The notes under the pieces are model-generated. The model was given only the letters and a program-made list of their open reading frames with translations, was not told the origin of the DNA and made no database searches. Shown one piece after another: positions 51,816 through 62,767 of a stretch of 64,000 nt of DNA. Positions within the stretch are counted from its first letter, which is position 1; every line of letters begins with the position of its first letter. Origin of the DNA: Microcebus murinus (lineage: Eukaryota; Chordata; Mammalia; Primates; Cheirogaleidae); contig NC_134107.1 of assembly GCF_040939455.1 (NCBI RefSeq), positions 16,679,537-16,743,536 of the forward strand, read 5' to 3'. The translations under genes and the position numbers were made by a program.

Positions 51816-52240
51816 GGCTGAAGGAAGCTATTGCATATTTATGAGCAGAGGGTTGACATTATTTAAAGAAGATGCAACAGACAACTTAGGCAGGTTGGAA
51901 TGCGGTGGGGGAAGGTGAGTGGACACAGCACTGCTTCACCTCTGCAGGTGAGATTCAGCGGGTCTCTCCCAAGTGAATAAAAGCCGCTCTTACCTGCAGG
52001 AAACCTGGGCAGTCCAGTCCCTCTTCTACTGAGACTCCCTCCCAGACCAGTAATGTAGGGACTAAATTTCTTTTACACAAAAAGTTCTAAAGAGGCCCTT
52101 TGCTTTGCCTGGTGATTTCCCCTAGGAAAGTGCCAGCCTCCCCACAGAGGGAACCCACCCTTCTTCCTGCCTGGGAGAAGCAGTCTCTCTACACCATGTT
52201 CTTACTGGACTTGCCCCCATCTCCCACACCTCATCTCAGA
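51816..52240. other. Unassigned intergenic sequence
   Basis: No gene or clear repeat. Confidence 0.35.
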
Positions 52241-52290
52241 GGTATGTATCAGAGAGTCATAACAGTGAAAAGCTAGAAATACCTATGCTT

Positions 52291-52647
<357 letters not shown>

Positions 52648-52660
52648 TAGAAATACCTAT

Positions 52661-53010
52661 TCTCAACCAGTGGAGACCAGTTAAGTAAATGACGTCACAC
52701 ATACCCCAAAATAATATACAGCCATTAAACATGATGACGTAGGCTATTGTTTATTGACATGGGTAAATGCCCATGACATCCTGTTGAGTGGGAAGGTAAA
52801 TGGCAGAATGGCTCATAGACTATGACTCTGTTAATGGAAATTTGTAATCATAGGCGCACTGAGAGATTTATATCTAAAAGAACACTCACCAACTCCCATT
52901 ATCCGAGATGATGAGATTTCAGATGACATTTTATTTTCTTTTTGGTTTTTTTTTATCTTGCTTGAATTTTTTTACAACTACTATGTATAATTTTTATAAA
53001 GACAATAAAG
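52661..53010 (+). repeat. L1M 3' end fragment
   Basis: ACAGCCATTAAACATGATGACG, TTGACATGGGTAAATGCCC and TTTATCTTGCTTGAATTTTTTTAC are typical of an old L1 3' end. The Alu at 52291 sits at its start. Confidence 0.65.
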
Positions 53011-53930
53011 CTATTTGGGGAGGATGGAGAATAATGTTTCTTCAGATAGAGAAATGTATTTTCAATATTGCTAAGTGAATTAAGCAATTATGGTATAATT
53101 TTATACATATATCAAAAAATACCATCAATTATGTTTCCCGAGGAAATAACATTCGGAGAAGACATCCCTAGATATTCAAAATGTTGATTATTGAAATCGT
53201 CCACATTTCCAATTACTTTCTATTGAGATCTAAGGATTATGTCAACACATCCCTACATACCTCCTGACCTGGAGAGCCTTCGAGGCTCATTAAACTGAAA
53301 GAGAAGCCTTCAGGGAATGGCCACGGTATATGGAGAGGCTCTGTCCTGGTCTTGGTGAAGAATCCCTGCTCCTCAGGGGTTCCCAGACACCTGCAGCGAG
53401 ATCGCTCTGGCAGTCCTTAGAGACAGTTTGCAGCTCTGGGTCTGCCCCTGGGAGAGCCAGTTACAATTTCCCACCCGCACATTTCTGAACCCTAGGGGCC
53501 AGCAGGAAGAACGCCAGATGAATCTTAACACAGGCGTCTTCCCAGCAACAAAGACTCTCAAAGCTTTGCTACCACTGGTTGAGAAGTCCTCTTGAGAAAG
53601 CTGGTCAGAGACAAAGACAATCAGTGAAAAGGGGAAAAAAACACCCCCCCCCAATAGATCTCCGACAGCAAAGCTCTTGAGTGGATGGTCTCTGTTCTGC
53701 CGCAGGTAAGTGGGCTGAGGGGTGGAATCCCATCACTAGTGGGGGCTCAGCCTCCTTTATCCTCCCTTCCTCGTGTGTTGTGCTCAAAGTTCTTCAAAAC
53801 TGGTCACCAGCCCCAGCACACAGGTGAATGAATGGGAAAACAAAACTGGGGCTCAGAAGCAGCGTGCAGTAAATTTGAAATTAATTTCGTTAGGGTTCTG
53901 TCCGAGGGCCTCTTGCATTTAACAGCTCAC
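53011..53930. other. Unassigned intergenic sequence
   Basis: No gene or clear repeat. Confidence 0.35.
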
Positions 53931-54287
53931 CACTCTCCCCAGCATATCCTAACCTCTCTTAGCTTCCACTGCCAGCTCTGTTTTGTATACCAGAAACCTT
54001 GGAGTCCACCTCCACACTGCTCTCCTCCTCACGCCGACATCTTCAGCCCAGCTCCTACGTCCCTCAAGTTCACTTACCCCTCGGTGCCTCCACCACCCCC
54101 ACCCTGGTTTGAGCTACGAATCCCTCCCAGATGACTTCAATATCTTCCCAACCATTCTCTCCCATCCATCGACCTCCAATCACTTCTCCACAACTGTATT
54201 CAGAGTGATCTTGTCAAAAAGCAAATAGGACCATGTCATGTCCCTGGTGAAAACTCTTTGATGGTATCCCATGAAAAGACAAATCGC

Positions 54288-54380
54288 TTGCTTGAGCCCA
54301 GGAGTTTGAGGTTGCTGTGAGCTAGGCTGACGCCACGACACTCTAGCCCGGGCAATAGAGTGAGACTCTGTTTCAAAAGA
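54288..54380 (+). mobile_element. 5'-truncated lemur Alu, last ~90 bp
   Basis: GCTTGAGCCCAGGAGTTTGAGG to GTGAGACTCTGTTTCAAAAG: only the right-arm end, feeding directly into the pentamer array that replaces its A tail. Confidence 0.93.
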
Positions 54381-54719
54381 AAGAAAAGAAAAGAAAAGAA
54401 AAGAAAAGAAAAGAAAAGAAAAGAAAAGAAAAGAAAGGAAAGGAAAGGAAAGGAAAGGAAAGGAAAGGAAAGGAAAGGAAAGGAAAGGAAAGGAAAGGAA
54501 AGGAAAGGAAAGGAAAGGAAAGGAAAGGAAAGGAAAGGAAAGGAAAGGAGAAAGGAAAGGAAAGGAAAGGAAAGGAAAGGAAAGGAAAGGAAAGGAAAGG
54601 AAAGGAAAGGAAAGGAAAGGAAAGGAAAGGAAAGGAAAGGAAAGGAAAGGAAAGGAAAGGAAAGGAAAGGAAAGGAAAGGAAAGGAAAGGAAAGGAAAGG
54701 AAAGGAAAGGAAAGGAAAA
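54376..54719 (+). repeat. (AAAAG)n-(AAAGG)n pentanucleotide array
   Basis: Starts as AAAAG (about 10-11 units to about 54433), then changes to AAAGG for about 55 units, with one break near 54549 (AAAGGAGAAAGG), ending at AAAAAAGAAAAATCC. Total about 340 bases. All purine on the plus strand. Long Lys/Glu/Arg or Phe/Leu/Ser/Pro open frames across it (up to 198 codons) are artefacts of its 5-base period. Confidence 0.98.
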
Positions 54720-54744
54720 AAGAAAAATCCTTTAACATGGTCTA

Positions 54745-54975
54745 GGGTTCTGGATAATAGTTTCAGCTCTAGAACCTGACCACCTGATTTCAAACTCCAG
54801 CTCTGCCACTCCCTAGCTGTGTCATTGGGCAAGTTACTTAACTTCTTTGTGCCTCAGTTTCCTCATATGTAACAAGCGGATACGAGTAGTACCTCTCATA
54901 AGGTGGTTGAGAGGATTAATGAAATTAAAGGTAATTGGAACGGTGCCTGACACACACAGTGCTCAGTAGATGTTA
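54745..54975 (+). repeat. MIR SINE, nearly full length
   Basis: AACCTGACCACCTGATTTCAAAC, CCAGCTCTGCCACTCCCTAGC, GGGCAAGTTACTTAACTTC, TGCCTCAGTTTCCTCATATG and GCTCAGTAGATGTTA: the best-preserved MIR in the window, set in the L2. Confidence 0.92.
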
Positions 54976-57872
54976 CAAAGAACTGCCCGCCTGCCAGGCT
55001 CAGCCACACGCACGCCCCCTCTTTGCCCTCTACCTACCCTGGCCTTTACTCAGCTCCTCTTCCTCACCAGCGTCCCCCAGACCTCAGGGTCTCTGTACAC
55101 GCTGTCCCCACTCTTCCCTCTGCAGAAATATCTTCCTAGGAAAAACCTCCTTGACCTCCCTGAGTCAGATCCCCGTCTTAGGCTCATAGCACTAGATATA
55201 CCTCTACTTCAGAGCCATTGTCCCAGCTTCAGTTTTCAATAACTTGTGTAATTATTAATCTTTGTCTCTCCCTCTGAACTTTAAACTCCAAAAAGTGGGC
55301 ACTGTCTGTTTTCCCCTTATCATGGCATCCTTGCCTCCGACATAGTGCCTGGCACGCAGTAGACGCATAATAAATATATTTTGAATGACTGAATACATAC
55401 CCATGACCCTCAAACCTCCATCTCCTATAGGAAACTCCCTGCCAAGCTTCAGAACAGTATGCCCACCTGCCTCCTGGACCTCTGTGTCTGACTCTGTCAA
55501 ACTCACCCCAGAGGAGATGGAATTCACTACATCCTTCCTCAAACCTACTTAACACCCTCCCACAGCTCCCCACTGACAGGACTCTGCCTTCAAGGCCAGT
55601 CCAGAGGCTGGACAGTATTTTCTCATGGTTAACAATGACTAGGACTGATTAACAAATGTTCATTTTAAAAAAGGAAAGAAGAGGTAGTGCCTAGATGACC
55701 CTGGTGGTATGAAAATTTCAGTTTCTTCTCCTACTCACTAAATCTCTTTCTATCAAAAGAAAAATGATTTATGAAAACAGCTGAGACCACAAACTAGTAA
55801 TCACTGTACATTATACAAAAATATTAAGGCATACAAGTTATAGCCCAAACTGGTGAGTTCCCTTCCAGTGCCCAAGGAAAGAGTAGAGCTGTCGGAGAGA
55901 GACGCGTGACCCATCTGTGGTTCCGTAATATATCCACGGGAACAGGACAGCTTCAGATATTCTCAGGGACCCTCCCATCCTCTGGCAGCCTCCACTTTCA
56001 TACACCTCACCTCTTCTGACCTTGGTAAGCCCCGCCTCATCCATCACGTCAGAGCATCTCACCATTCAGCCCAAGTGCAGTCTCATTGCCACGGCAGCCC
56101 CTCGCCAAAGTCTCAGCAGGGGAACTGGAGGCAGTCAGTTGCCCTCCTCCTTCAACCAGGAATTATTACTAGGGATCCAGAGTCCTCCAAGTCTTCATCA
56201 CACGCCATTGTTACATCCAACTCACCCCTTAACACAATGGTGTCAGCTGGCTACAAAGCTGCCAGCCCAGCTCGTGGAACCATCGAAGAGAAAGGCTAAG
56301 CGAACCGCCCCTGCCAACTTCCTTCTTGTTTTCTCTCTGCTCGGGTCTTTAAGGACCACAGTACATAGCATCTCTCTTCCCCATGCAAATTCTGAGCCAA
56401 TTAAGAGACAAGATGTGGCATCAAGGCAGATAAGGGGGCAAATTATCACCTGCATCACTAATGAAACTCGGTAATGCAGAACATGATTCATATCTATGGA
56501 TGCCTGGTCTTCCTCACACTGAACCCCAGAATTAGACAGACTTAACGACCCAGTTTTAAGATCTACATTACAGAGGAGCAGAAGAGAGCAGAAACTGTGC
56601 TTCCGACAGGCAAAGAGGAGGGCGGAGCAGAACGATAGACACCCGGTTCCTTATCCCAACTCACTGTCTACATAAGGCACCCCTTCGAAAGAGACGGGAC
56701 AGGAATGTTACACAATGGGTATCTTTCTATAGGGAGAGAAACATCATGAGTGAAGAGGCATCCTCTCTGGGGCCCTCCAAAGCTACAATCTGCACATGTC
56801 GTTAACATTTCGAGAGGCCAGGAGTCGTCAGTAAGATACTGACAGCACAAGGCCACGTTACCAGCTTTGATTAGAGGCCACCTCTTTCTAGATATGCCGG
56901 GATGCCCTGAAAGAGGCTCTGCCTTATTTCTCCTTCCTTCCCAGCCTCTCTCAGACCATGCAGAATTCCAAACATTCAACAACTGGTACACCATGGCCCC
57001 TGAGCAGTCAGAGCAGACACCCGATCAGAGGAGACGCTAGAGAAGAGCTTACCCTCTGAAGAGCTGCCTTCACTACTTGAAAACCTGGATGATGAGAATG
57101 CTGAGAGGTGAATTTTGGGGAGCATGACAGTGTCTGCAAGATGCTCCATGGACAGCAGAGCCCCTCTGGGGAGCTTAAAAGGATAAACCCTTTTGACCTT
57201 TGCTCTCTAGCTAGAGATTCTCCACCACCACTTCTGCCTTAAGAACCGTGTTCTTTGCTAGACCCCAAAGCCAACATGTCTACTGCCTTTGGTTGTCCCT
57301 AGATAAAACACAAGCCCTTGGTTCTTTGCCATGGTTATGTCAGGCTGGAGTTTCCATATTTGCTGTATGTTCTCATAGACAAATATTTTTTTAGCAGTGA
57401 ACAATGAGACAGACTTTATCATCTTTTATTACATTTTTCTCTCCATGGATTATTAGCTCAGTAAATAAAGGGAGATTAGTGAAGCCCCATCTTCTGACAA
57501 CGGCTCGAGAGGTCTTTATCAAAGCACTGCATACTCACTAGGCAGAAGCATCCCTAGCTGGGTGTATTCATTTTCTGGGGCTGCTGTGACAAACTACCAC
57601 AAACTCGGTGGCTTAAAGCAAGAGAAATGTGTTCTCTCACAGTTCTGGTGGCTAAAATCTGGCATGAAGATGTGGGCAGGCCCATGCTCCCTCTGTACCC
57701 TCTGGGACAAGTTCCTTCCATGCCTCTTCCATTCCTTCCTCTGGAAGCACAGGCATTCCGCTCCTTGGCTAGTGGCAGCCTAACTCCAATCCCTGCACTG
57801 TCTTCACATGGCCTTCTCCCTGTGTGTCTGTCTCTTCACGTTATATGCTCCTCCCTGTGCCTCTGGTTTTCT

Positions 57873-59096
57873 TTTTTTTTTAATCTTTTTTTTCATATTA
57901 TGGGGGTACAAATATTGTTAGGGTTACATATATTGACCCTGCCATTCCTCCCCTCCCTCCCCCCCCCCCGCCTTACCAAAACATCAGGCATGTCCTACTC
58001 TCAGGTGGTGTGCATCGCACCTATTTTGTAAGTGTAAATTCTTCCCCTCCTCCTCCCTCTCATTTGCCCACCACCCGATAAAAGTTTGTTTGTTTGTTTT
58101 TTCCCTTTTTTTGACCTTTGGGTTAGATTGTATATCTTAGCCTTTCCCTTGGAAGGTTTAGATGTATTCCCTCCCCCCCCCACTATGCTCACCACAACCC
58201 TAAGATGTGTATCTCCCCCTCCCCCAAACCCTAGTGGGCACTATCCCCATTTGAGCATCATAGTTTTAATCAGTCGGTACCAATTTGATGGCAAGTAGAT
58301 GTGGAGGCCATTTTCTTGATCTTGTGTCACCTCACTTTGGATAACGGGTTTAAGCCTAATGCAGGATAGCATAAATGGAGCTAGCTCACTGTCATTTCTT
58401 AGAATTGAATAGTATTCCATTGTGAGCATATACCAAATTTTAGTTATCCACTCGTGAATTGACGGACACTTGGGTTGTTTCCATGATCTTGCAATAGTGA
58501 ATTGTGCTGCCATAAACATTCGGGTGCAGATGTCTATATAGTAGAATGTCTTATGCTCTTTCTGGTAGATGCCCAACAATGCTATTGCTGGGTCGAATGG
58601 TATTTCTATATCTAGCTGTTTGAGGAATCTCCATATTCTTTTCCACAGAGGTTGCACTAATTTGCAGTCCCACCAGCAGTGTAAGAGTGTTCCTGTCTCT
58701 TCACATCCTCGCCAGCATTTGTTGTTTTGGGATTTCTTGATACAAGCCATTCTCACTGGTGTTAGATGGTATCTCATTGTGGTTTTGATTTGCATTTCTC
58801 TGATGATTAGAGAAGTTGAGCATTTTTTATATGTTTGCAGGCCATTGTTCTGTCTTCTTTGGAGAAATTTCTGCTCATTTCCATTGCCCATTTCTTGATG
58901 GGATTGTTTGATTTTTTTCTTGTTTATTCTTTTAAGTTCTAGATAGATTCTTGTTATTAGGCCTTTATCAAAAGTGTAGAGAGCAAATATTTTCTCCCAC
59001 TATGTGGGTTGTCTATTTGCTCTAATGATGGTTTCCTTAGCTGTGCAGAAACTTTTTAATTTGATCAGACCCCATTTGTTTATTTTTGATGTAGCG
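57873..59096 (-). mobile_element. 5'-truncated young L1
   Basis: 1.2-kb antisense L1: T tail, 3' UTR (ATTATGGGGGTACAAATATTG), and an open ORF2 C-terminus of 216 codons (58241-58891) with CWRGCEETGTLLHCWWDCK, the Cys-rich motif, and [13 protein letters not shown] (here [16 protein letters not shown]) sequence. ORF2 is truncated upstream, so it cannot move itself. Perfect 17-bp duplication TGTGCCTCTGGTTTTCT at 57856-57872 and 59097-59113. Confidence 0.97.
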
Positions 59097-59216
59097 TGTG
59101 CCTCTGGTTTTCTAATAATGACACCAATCACATTGGGGTAGGACCCACCCCACTCAAGTATGGCCTTATCTTAACTTGATTACAGCTTCAAAGACCCTAT
59201 TTCCAAATAAGGTCAC

Positions 59217-59471
59217 GCAGCCTGAGCAAGAGCGAGACCCCGTCTCTACTATAAATAGAAAGAACTTAATTGGCCAACTAATATATAGAGAAAAAAATTA
59301 GCCGAGCATGGTGGCACATGCCTGTATTCCCAGCTACTCGGGAGGCTGAGGCAGGAGGATCGCTTGAGCCCAGGAGTTTGAGGTTGCTGTGAGCTAGGCT
59401 GACGCCACGGCACTCACTCTAGCCTGGGCAACAAAGTGAGACTCAGTCTCAAAAAAAAAACAAAAAAACAG
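59217..59471 (+). mobile_element. 5'-truncated lemur Alu
   Basis: Begins within the left arm (GCAGCCTGAGCAAGAGCG), with full linker and right arm and a tail of A with C. 10-bp duplication ATAAGGTCAC at 59207-59216 and 59472-59481. Confidence 0.95.
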
Positions 59472-59799
59472 ATAAGGTCACATTCACAGGTACCCGGGGT
59501 TAGGATTCCAACATAGCTTCTTGGGAAATACAATTCAATCCCGCAACACTGGGAGAAATGACTGCTCTGCTGAGTCGCCTCACATTCTGACGATTTGCAG
59601 CACCTGATGTTCCTGGCCTTGAGGACAGGCACTGTTGGAGTCTTTGCACCCACATAGGACCCAAACTGATCCTTGCATTTATTCCCTGTCTGAAGCAACA
59701 CACCAAGCCTCCAACGCCCACTACTGAGGCTGGTTCTCTGTAGAACAGGAAATTTGGGGACAGAAAATGATTCTAACTACATAATGAGGATCCGAGTAC

Positions 59800-59945
59800 T
59801 AGAACAAACTGAATTCTAATACCACTGTTCTATGAACCTTGGGCAAGTTGATAATCTCATTAAATATAAATGGGCATGAGATTTAAATCAGAAGGTATGT
59901 ATGAAGTTTAAGTAGCTCACCCATGGCTCACAGTAGGTGCTCAAT
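59800..59945 (+). repeat. MIR-like remnant upstream of the OR
   Basis: TGAACCTTGGGCAAGTTGATAATCTC and CACAGTAGGTGCTCAATTTG in MIR order. Just upstream of the OR splice acceptor region. Confidence 0.6.
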
Positions 59946-60044
59946 TTGTACAAGTTTCCCCTCTCACTTCCCCTAGTGCCACCCACCCTGGGGGCATTAC
60001 AAGGGCTCTGGGCACTGACCCTGACTCTAGGGTACAAGCACATC

Positions 60045-60063
60045 TCTTCTGGTCTCTCTGCAG
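60045..60063 (+). promoter_or_regulatory. Splice acceptor upstream of OR start
   Basis: Pyrimidine-rich CTCTTCTGGTCTCTCTGCAG ends at the AG (60062-60063), four bases before the ATG at 60068. OR genes usually have a coding exon without introns, preceded by spliced non-coding leader exons; this site fits the final acceptor. The leader exon itself is not identified here. Confidence 0.75.
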
Positions 60064-60067
60064 TGAC

Positions 60068-61009
60068 ATGAGTACCACGGTGGGGAACTGCACCCAAGTC
60101 ACCTGGTTCCTCCTGCTGGGGCTCACAGAGCAGGAGGAGCTCCAGGGTGTCCTCTTTGTGCTCTTCCTTGTCATCTACTCCGTCACCCTCCTGGGCAACC
60201 TGGGCATGATCGCCCTGATCCACGCAGACCCCAAGCTCCACACGCCCATGTACTTCTTCCTGAGCGTCCTGTCCTTCATAGACTCCTCCTTTTCCACGGT
60301 GGACACCCCCAGGCTTCTGGAGAGCTTCCTTACCTCAGAGCAGGCCATCTCCTTTGCAGGCTGTGTGGTCCAGATGGCCCTCATGACTCTCCATGGCACT
60401 GCCGAGTGCCTGCTCCTGGCCATCATGGCCTATGACCGATTTGCAGCCATCTGCCACCCTCTCCTCTACCACAGCATTATGTCTCCACGTCTGTGCGTCC
60501 TGCTGGTGGCAGCCACCTATACTGCTGCTGCGGCCAACTCAGCCTTGCTGACTGGGTGCATCTTCAAGCTGCCCTACTGTGGCCCCAATGTCATTAACCA
60601 CTACTTCTGTGACATCCCCCCTGTGCTCCGTCTTGCCTGTGCCGATACTACGGAGGTTGAAGCCATCGTCTTCTCCTCGTCTGCCTTGCTCATCCTCTTC
60701 ACCGTCATGGTCATCCTGCTCTCCTATGCCTACATCCTGGTGACCATCTGCAGCATGCGCTCCCTGGAGGCCCAGGGCAAAGCACTCTCCACCTGTGCCT
60801 CCCACCTCACCATCATCTGCCTCTTCTATGGCACCATCACCTTCATGTATGCTCAGCCAAGCTCTCACAATTCCATGGAGCAAAACAAGGTCGTGTCTGT
60901 CGTCTACACTGTGGTCATCCCCATGCTGAACCCTCTGATCTACAGCCTGAGGAATAAAGATGTCAAACATGCTTTAAAGAGGAGATGTCATGGCAAGCTT
61001 CCTTCCTAA
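60068..61009 (+). CDS. Olfactory receptor, class II, family 5/8/9-like
   Basis: Intact 313-codon, single-exon odorant receptor; a rhodopsin-like G-protein-coupled receptor that binds odorants at the olfactory cilium and signals through Golf and adenylyl cyclase. Seen: an N-glycosylation site NCT at residue 7; GN motif in helix 1 (43-44); LHTPMYFFLS (57-66); Cys99 and the loop-2 cysteines 171, 181 and 191; MAYDRFAAICHPL (120-132); SY in helix 5 (219-220); KALSTCASHLT (238-248); PMLNPLIYSLRN (285-296). These are all standard. Mild departures are MAYDRF for MAYDRY, AAIC for VAIC and KALS for KAFS. Length is typical (about 310-320). The start is chosen because the N-terminus fits the family and lies just after a splice acceptor. 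The related fragment is at 46935. Exact subfamily is uncertain. Confidence 0.95.
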   Translation: MSTTVGNCTQVTWFLLLGLTEQEELQGVLFVLFLVIYSVTLLGNLGMIALIHADPKLHTPMYFFLSVLSFIDSSFSTVDTPRLLESFLTSEQAISFAGCVVQMALMTLHGTAECLLLAIMAYDRFAAICHPLLYHSIMSPRLCVLLVAATYTAAAANSALLTGCIFKLPYCGPNVINHYFCDIPPVLRLACADTTEVEAIVFSSSALLILFTVMVILLSYAYILVTICSMRSLEAQGKALSTCASHLTIICLFYGTITFMYAQPSSHNSMEQNKVVSVVYTVVIPMLNPLIYSLRNKDVKHALKRRCHGKLPS

Positions 61010-61079
61010 CCAAGTGTGGAGCGTGCTATCCCAAGCCGTAACACGGCAGCCTCAACACAAAGCATCAACGCTTAGAGCA

Positions 61080-61260
61080 AAATGCGTGCCAACACTATTT
61101 TAAAGACTTTACATATACCGGCTCATTTAATCTTCACAATAAGTATATGAAATGGGAACTACACTTATCCCTTAGGAATCTGAAGCACAGAGAAGTTGAG
61201 TAACTTGCTCTGTTTTCCCAAGAGCAAACTAGGCAGGCACACCCATCTCGACTGGCTAGT
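61080..61260 (+). repeat. MIR SINE remnant
   Basis: CTTTACATATACCGGCTCATTTAATC, GAAGCACAGAGAAGTTGAGTAACTTGC: MIR order. Confidence 0.8.
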
Positions 61261-62083
61261 GTTAGACTTCCAGTAGAGGTGGAAGGGGCTCTGTCAGAGG
61301 GTCTGTCATAAACAGTTGTTCACAAATCATTAGTTTCCTTTCTTCCCTGGGGAAACCACTCCATAGGTTCAAATACTCTTACACATCAATGTTTTTTTAA
61401 GGGTGAGGCCATTTCATGTAGCTCTGATATTATAAAGCATTTTATTGAATCATAAGAAAGTTCTTCCCTTTCTAATTCTCTTTTTTTAACTCTTCTGATT
61501 TTGTCAAGTTGAAGTCTCCATTTGGGACTAGTTTGACTTTAAACTGCCCCTAATTTTGTCTCCTTTTTAAACACAGAGACCAAGCACTCAACCATAATAA
61601 GCTAGGGTTTAATAATTTTATGTTGCTTTCATTTTTATTTATTTTTATGTTATATTTTATTTAAGATCCTGATTTTTAAAAGGTTTTAAATAAACAATTG
61701 TTTAGAACAGCCCAATATTTAGAAAAATCACAACACAGGTGATATACTGGAAAATATCATAAAGGGAGTAAAAAAATGACTTCAGGAACACATATAGATA
61801 ATTTGCATTTTTCAAAACATTTTCACATTCATTGTTTTTATTTGATCTTTACCCAATGCTTTAAGATAGGTGGGCCATGTGTTATTTAATCCCATTTTAC
61901 AGATAAACAAAGAAAAAAAAAAGAACCTGAGAGGTTAACCTGACTAGCTCTAAGTCTAACTGCAAGGCCATAAAATTGCTCCGAACAGAAAACCCAGGGG
62001 TCCTGAATCATGGTGGAATCCCCCACACACAGTTCTCAACTTCATTTCAGAAAACGTGAACGTTCTTGATCTTCTTATATTGC
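61261..62083. other. AT-rich downstream region, second MIR
   Basis: No gene. MIR-like at 61800-61980 (TTTTACAGATAAACAAAG; GAGAGGTTAACCTGAC). AATAAA at 61689-61694 is the first good poly-A signal candidate after the OR stop codon, but nothing confirms its use. Confidence 0.45.
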
Positions 62084-62485
62084 GGACCAAATTGTGTCCC
62101 CCCCCCCAAAATTCATATGCTGAAGTTCTAAGCCCCCAGTTCCTCAGAATGTGATGGTACTTGGAAATAGGGCCTTTAAAGAGGTAATTAAGTTAAAATG
62201 AGGCCGTTAGTGTGGGCCCCGATCCAATCCGACTGGTGTTCTTCTAAGAAGAGGAAATCTGGACACACGAAGAGATGCCAAAGATCTGTGCGTGGAGCAA
62301 AGACCATGTGAGGGCACAGGGAGAAGGCGGCCACCTGCAAGACAAGGAAACAGGCCTCAGAAGAAACCAACCCTGCCAACACCGTGAACATGGACTTCCA
62401 GCCTCCAGAACTATGAAAAAATAAATTTCTGTTGTTGAGGCCTCACAGTCTGTGTTCTTTTGTCGTGGCAGCTGAACTCACTAAC
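62084..62485 (+). mobile_element. MLT1-like solo LTR
   Basis: GCGGACCAAATTGTGTCCCC, CTCAGAATGTGATGGTACTTGG, GGTAATTAAGTTAAAATGAGG, GAAACCAACCCTGCCAACACC, TCCAGCCTCCAGAACTATG and AATAAATTTCTGTTG in MLT1 order. LTR only. Confidence 0.85.
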
Positions 62486-62521
62486 ACAGCTACACAGCTC
62501 CCATGCTCAAGGCTGCCTCTT

Positions 62522-62647
62522 TTTCTTTTTTTCCTTTTTTGTAGAGACCGGGGTCTCGCTCTTGCTCAGGCTGCTCTCAAACTCCTGAGCTCAAGCAGTC
62601 TTCCCCCCTCAGCCTCTCAGAGTTCTAGGATTACAGGCGGGCCCGGA
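62522..62647 (-). mobile_element. Free left Alu monomer, antisense
   Basis: Only one Alu arm: T-rich, TTGTAGAGACCGGGG, GCTCTTGCTCAGGCTGC, to GATTACAGGCGGGCCCGG. In sense it ends at the middle A-rich joint, as a left monomer with its own A tail. Perfect 16-bp duplication CTCAAGGCTGCCTCTT at 62506-62521 and 62648-62663. Confidence 0.93.
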
Positions 62648-62767
62648 CTCAAGGCTGCCTCTTGAGCCAACGTGACTGCTGGAGCTCCAGCCATCAGTTC
62701 AGTGTTTAAAGAAGAAAGCTGGAGGAATGAGAAAAAATTGCCAGCTGTCTGTCCCCTTTTGGCAGAT

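Larger units (their letters stand above)
53940..55400 (+). repeat. L2 LINE with nested Alu, pentamer array and MIR
   Basis: L2 sense sequence in three pieces: 53940-54285 (CCAGAAACCTTGGAGTCCACC; AGAGTGATCTTGTCAAAAAGC; TGGTGAAAACTC), about 54722-54744, and 54985-55400 (CAGAAATATCTTCCTAGG; CATAGTGCCTGGCACGCAGTAG; AATAAATATATTTTGAATGAC at the 3' end). The Alu remnant with its array and a MIR sit in the gaps. Confidence 0.75.
57565..59550 (-). mobile_element. MLT1-like solo LTR with two nested insertions
   Basis: Antisense LTR in three pieces: 57565-57872 (ATTCATTTTCTGGGGCTGC; GTTCTCTCACAGTTCTGG; TTCACATGGCCTTCTCCC), 59097-59216 (AATGACACCAATCACATTGGGG; CCCTATTTCCAAATAAGGTCAC) and 59472-59550 (GGGGTTAGGATTCCAACATAG; TACAATTCAATCC). 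Interrupted first by an L1 and then by an Alu. LTR only. Confidence 0.8.
55880..60060 (+). repeat. Newer paralogous copy: flank of the intact OR
   Basis: Counterpart of 43640-46900 (see there). It contains no open gene before 60068. Small open frames (56022-56474, 57627-58031) are not supported as genes. Younger inserts here are an L1 (57873-59096) and a truncated Alu (59217-59471), both within an LTR. Confidence 0.55.

Noticed and set aside
54236..54832. 198-codon Phe/Leu/Ser/Pro open frame, and the Lys/Glu/Arg frame on the other strand
   Set aside because: Both are read through the 5-base repeat array; a 5-base period gives open frames without any gene.
58241..58891. 216-codon minus-strand frame as a host gene
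   Set aside because: It is the L1 ORF2 C-terminus, inside a truncated L1 with target duplications.
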